From the NCBI RefSeq assembly GCF_010015445.1, contig NC_053115.1:3571576-3635575 (forward strand): DNA of 64,000 nt, in the 5' to 3' direction. This document shows positions 62,699 through 64,000 of the stretch, in pieces. Below the pieces are notes generated by a model that ran no database searches, was not told the origin of the DNA, and worked only from the letters and a program-made list of their open reading frames with translations. Position 1 is the stretch's first letter. Every line of letters begins with the position of its first letter. The position numbers and the translations under genes are program-made. This DNA is from Perca fluviatilis. Its lineage: Eukaryota > Chordata > Actinopteri > Perciformes > Percidae.

Positions 62699-63250
62699 TG
62701 GCGTTTTTACACTACATGGTACCTGCTCGACTCAGCTCGGCTCGGCTCGACCGCGGTGTCCCGTCCTCCATTTTCCATTGCAGATTTAGTACTGCCTCAT
62801 GCGTGAGGCGAGCGTGGCTGGTTCGTCATAGCGACGCAGCTGGAAACTGCAGCGACTTAACACGACACACACACAGAACGTGGAAGGTGTGTTTTGGACT
62901 CTCGGCAGAAGACACATTTTGTTTCAAAAGAAGCTGGAGGCAGCAAAAAAAACACCGCTGGCTAAACTATTTAAAAATGGCGGGTTTGTTCAGGACACCC
63001 CCCCCCCCCATCTGTCACTAGCAATGATGACACAGTGATTAGTGACGATTCTCTCAGGACAAACAGCAGTCTGCAGGTTTTCACTTCACCTTTTGGTATC
63101 GCCTCAGCTCACTTGGAACCTGGACAGAGGTGATACTAAATAGAGTACCTGTTAGCAGGTACCAGGGACTTTTTATCAGAATGGAAAACCAAAAAAGGTG
63201 AGTAGAGTCGAGCTGAGTCAAGCAGGTACCATTTAATGGAAAAACGGCAA
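62699..63250. mobile_element. MITE with GGTACCTGCTCGACTC ends
   Basis: Left GCGTTTTTACACTACATGGT, ACCTGCTCGACTCAGCTCGG; right end is the inverse (GAGCTGAGTCAAGCAGGTAC, CATTTAATGGAAAAACGGC). A very common fish repeat. TSD not clear. Confidence 0.75.
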
Positions 63251-64000
63251 TAGACTTCAATGGTAGAATCTCGTTCTAGCCTGGTACGGTAAACATTTCC
63301 ATGGTAACAGCGAGTTGGACCAATCAGAGACATCGCTGTAACGCTTAACATTGTGGGTAGTGTAGTAATTCTCCATACGATTGCATATAAAACATGGTTT
63401 TTCTTAAAACAAGGTTGATATCATACAGACTTCTAGCTTCTAAAGAGTCAGAAAGGTTTGTTTCACAACCACGTAGCTCAGGGTCAGTCTACCTCGGATG
63501 GTTTAGACATTACGGAAAATAATCAAAATCGTTATGGAGAAAATGAATGGGATTTTTACATCCAGAACCACACTGCTGAGCTCTATTCCTGGCTCCTTTT
63601 TAATGACTTCTTCAAAAGCATCCAAGAATTGCAGCTTTCTTTTGTCTGAAATTTGCTTAATAACTGCTGGATATCTGGTAAATTAAGCATTTACCAGAGC
63701 TTTTCAGTGGTCCTCGTCTGCTCGTAAAGTTAGGAAATATGTGACTGGGTATGTATTGAAGTAAAATATCACAGCTTATATTGTGAGTTCAGGTACCTAT
63801 CCTGGAAATGTTGACTATTTGAAAACAACTGCCTGGTGAAAATACTTCCTGCATGTCATGACCAAGTTACTGCAGGCCACACCGATGTGCAATGCCCATA
63901 GCATATAGAAGATGCAGGCCTTGTTATTAAATTGAAATACATATAGTGTATACATTTTCATATTCTAACTTGAATTCAGTTCAAAAATAGATTAAAGAAA
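63251..64000. other. Intergenic end of window
   Basis: Nothing recognised. Confidence 0.4.

Overview
The window looks like nuclear DNA from a percomorph-type teleost fish. It has intron-split vertebrate coding sequence with GT/AG splice sites, very long (TG)n and (GATA)n microsatellites, and dense fish-type repeats (tRNA-derived SINEs, L2-like LINE tails, Tc1, hAT-like and TTAA-flanked MITEs). The species cannot be named from the sequence. No CRISPR array, operon, phage or plasmid signal was seen.

Genic part (about 4.48-16.58 kb, + strand): nine consecutive exons encode the last 421 residues of an Eph receptor tyrosine kinase, best matched to EphA8 (epha8). They cover the end of the transmembrane-proximal region, the juxtamembrane tyrosines, the whole kinase domain, the SAM domain, and a C-terminal S-V-H-V that fits a class II PDZ ligand. 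All exon phases join without a break. The extracellular and transmembrane exons lie upstream of the window or were not recognised in the first 4.4 kb. No second protein-coding gene was found in the 47 kb downstream.

Repeat landscape: 0.82-2.56 kb is a degenerate minisatellite, 3.16-3.54 kb a GATA array, and the introns carry several dateable DNA transposons with target-site duplications (TSDs) still readable. These include a 630-bp hAT-like palindrome, a 185-bp hAT-like hairpin, and a family with TAGTCT/TAGCCT termini and 9-bp TSDs. Downstream are nested TTAA-flanked elements (18.2-19.1, 22.0, 36.4, 43.6 and 46.1 kb), a Tc1-like element inside another repeat (28.1 kb), a TCTA array (29.1-29.6 kb), and a 4.68-kb element at 30.9-35.6 kb. 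That element has about 860-bp terminal inverted repeats, CACTCCC ends and a 5-bp TSD, and holds a LINE fragment and a 24-unit 33-bp minisatellite. Further along are SINEs, a probable solo LTR, a helicase-derived MITE remnant, an AT-rich stretch (59-60.9 kb), a 150-nt poly-C run, and a 30-bp minisatellite with an inverted tail (61.6-62.5 kb).

I did not find a convincing new multi-gene system. The most testable observations are the large CAC-ended element, the 9-bp-TSD family, and the (TG)50 tracts that sit directly against two epha8 3' splice sites.
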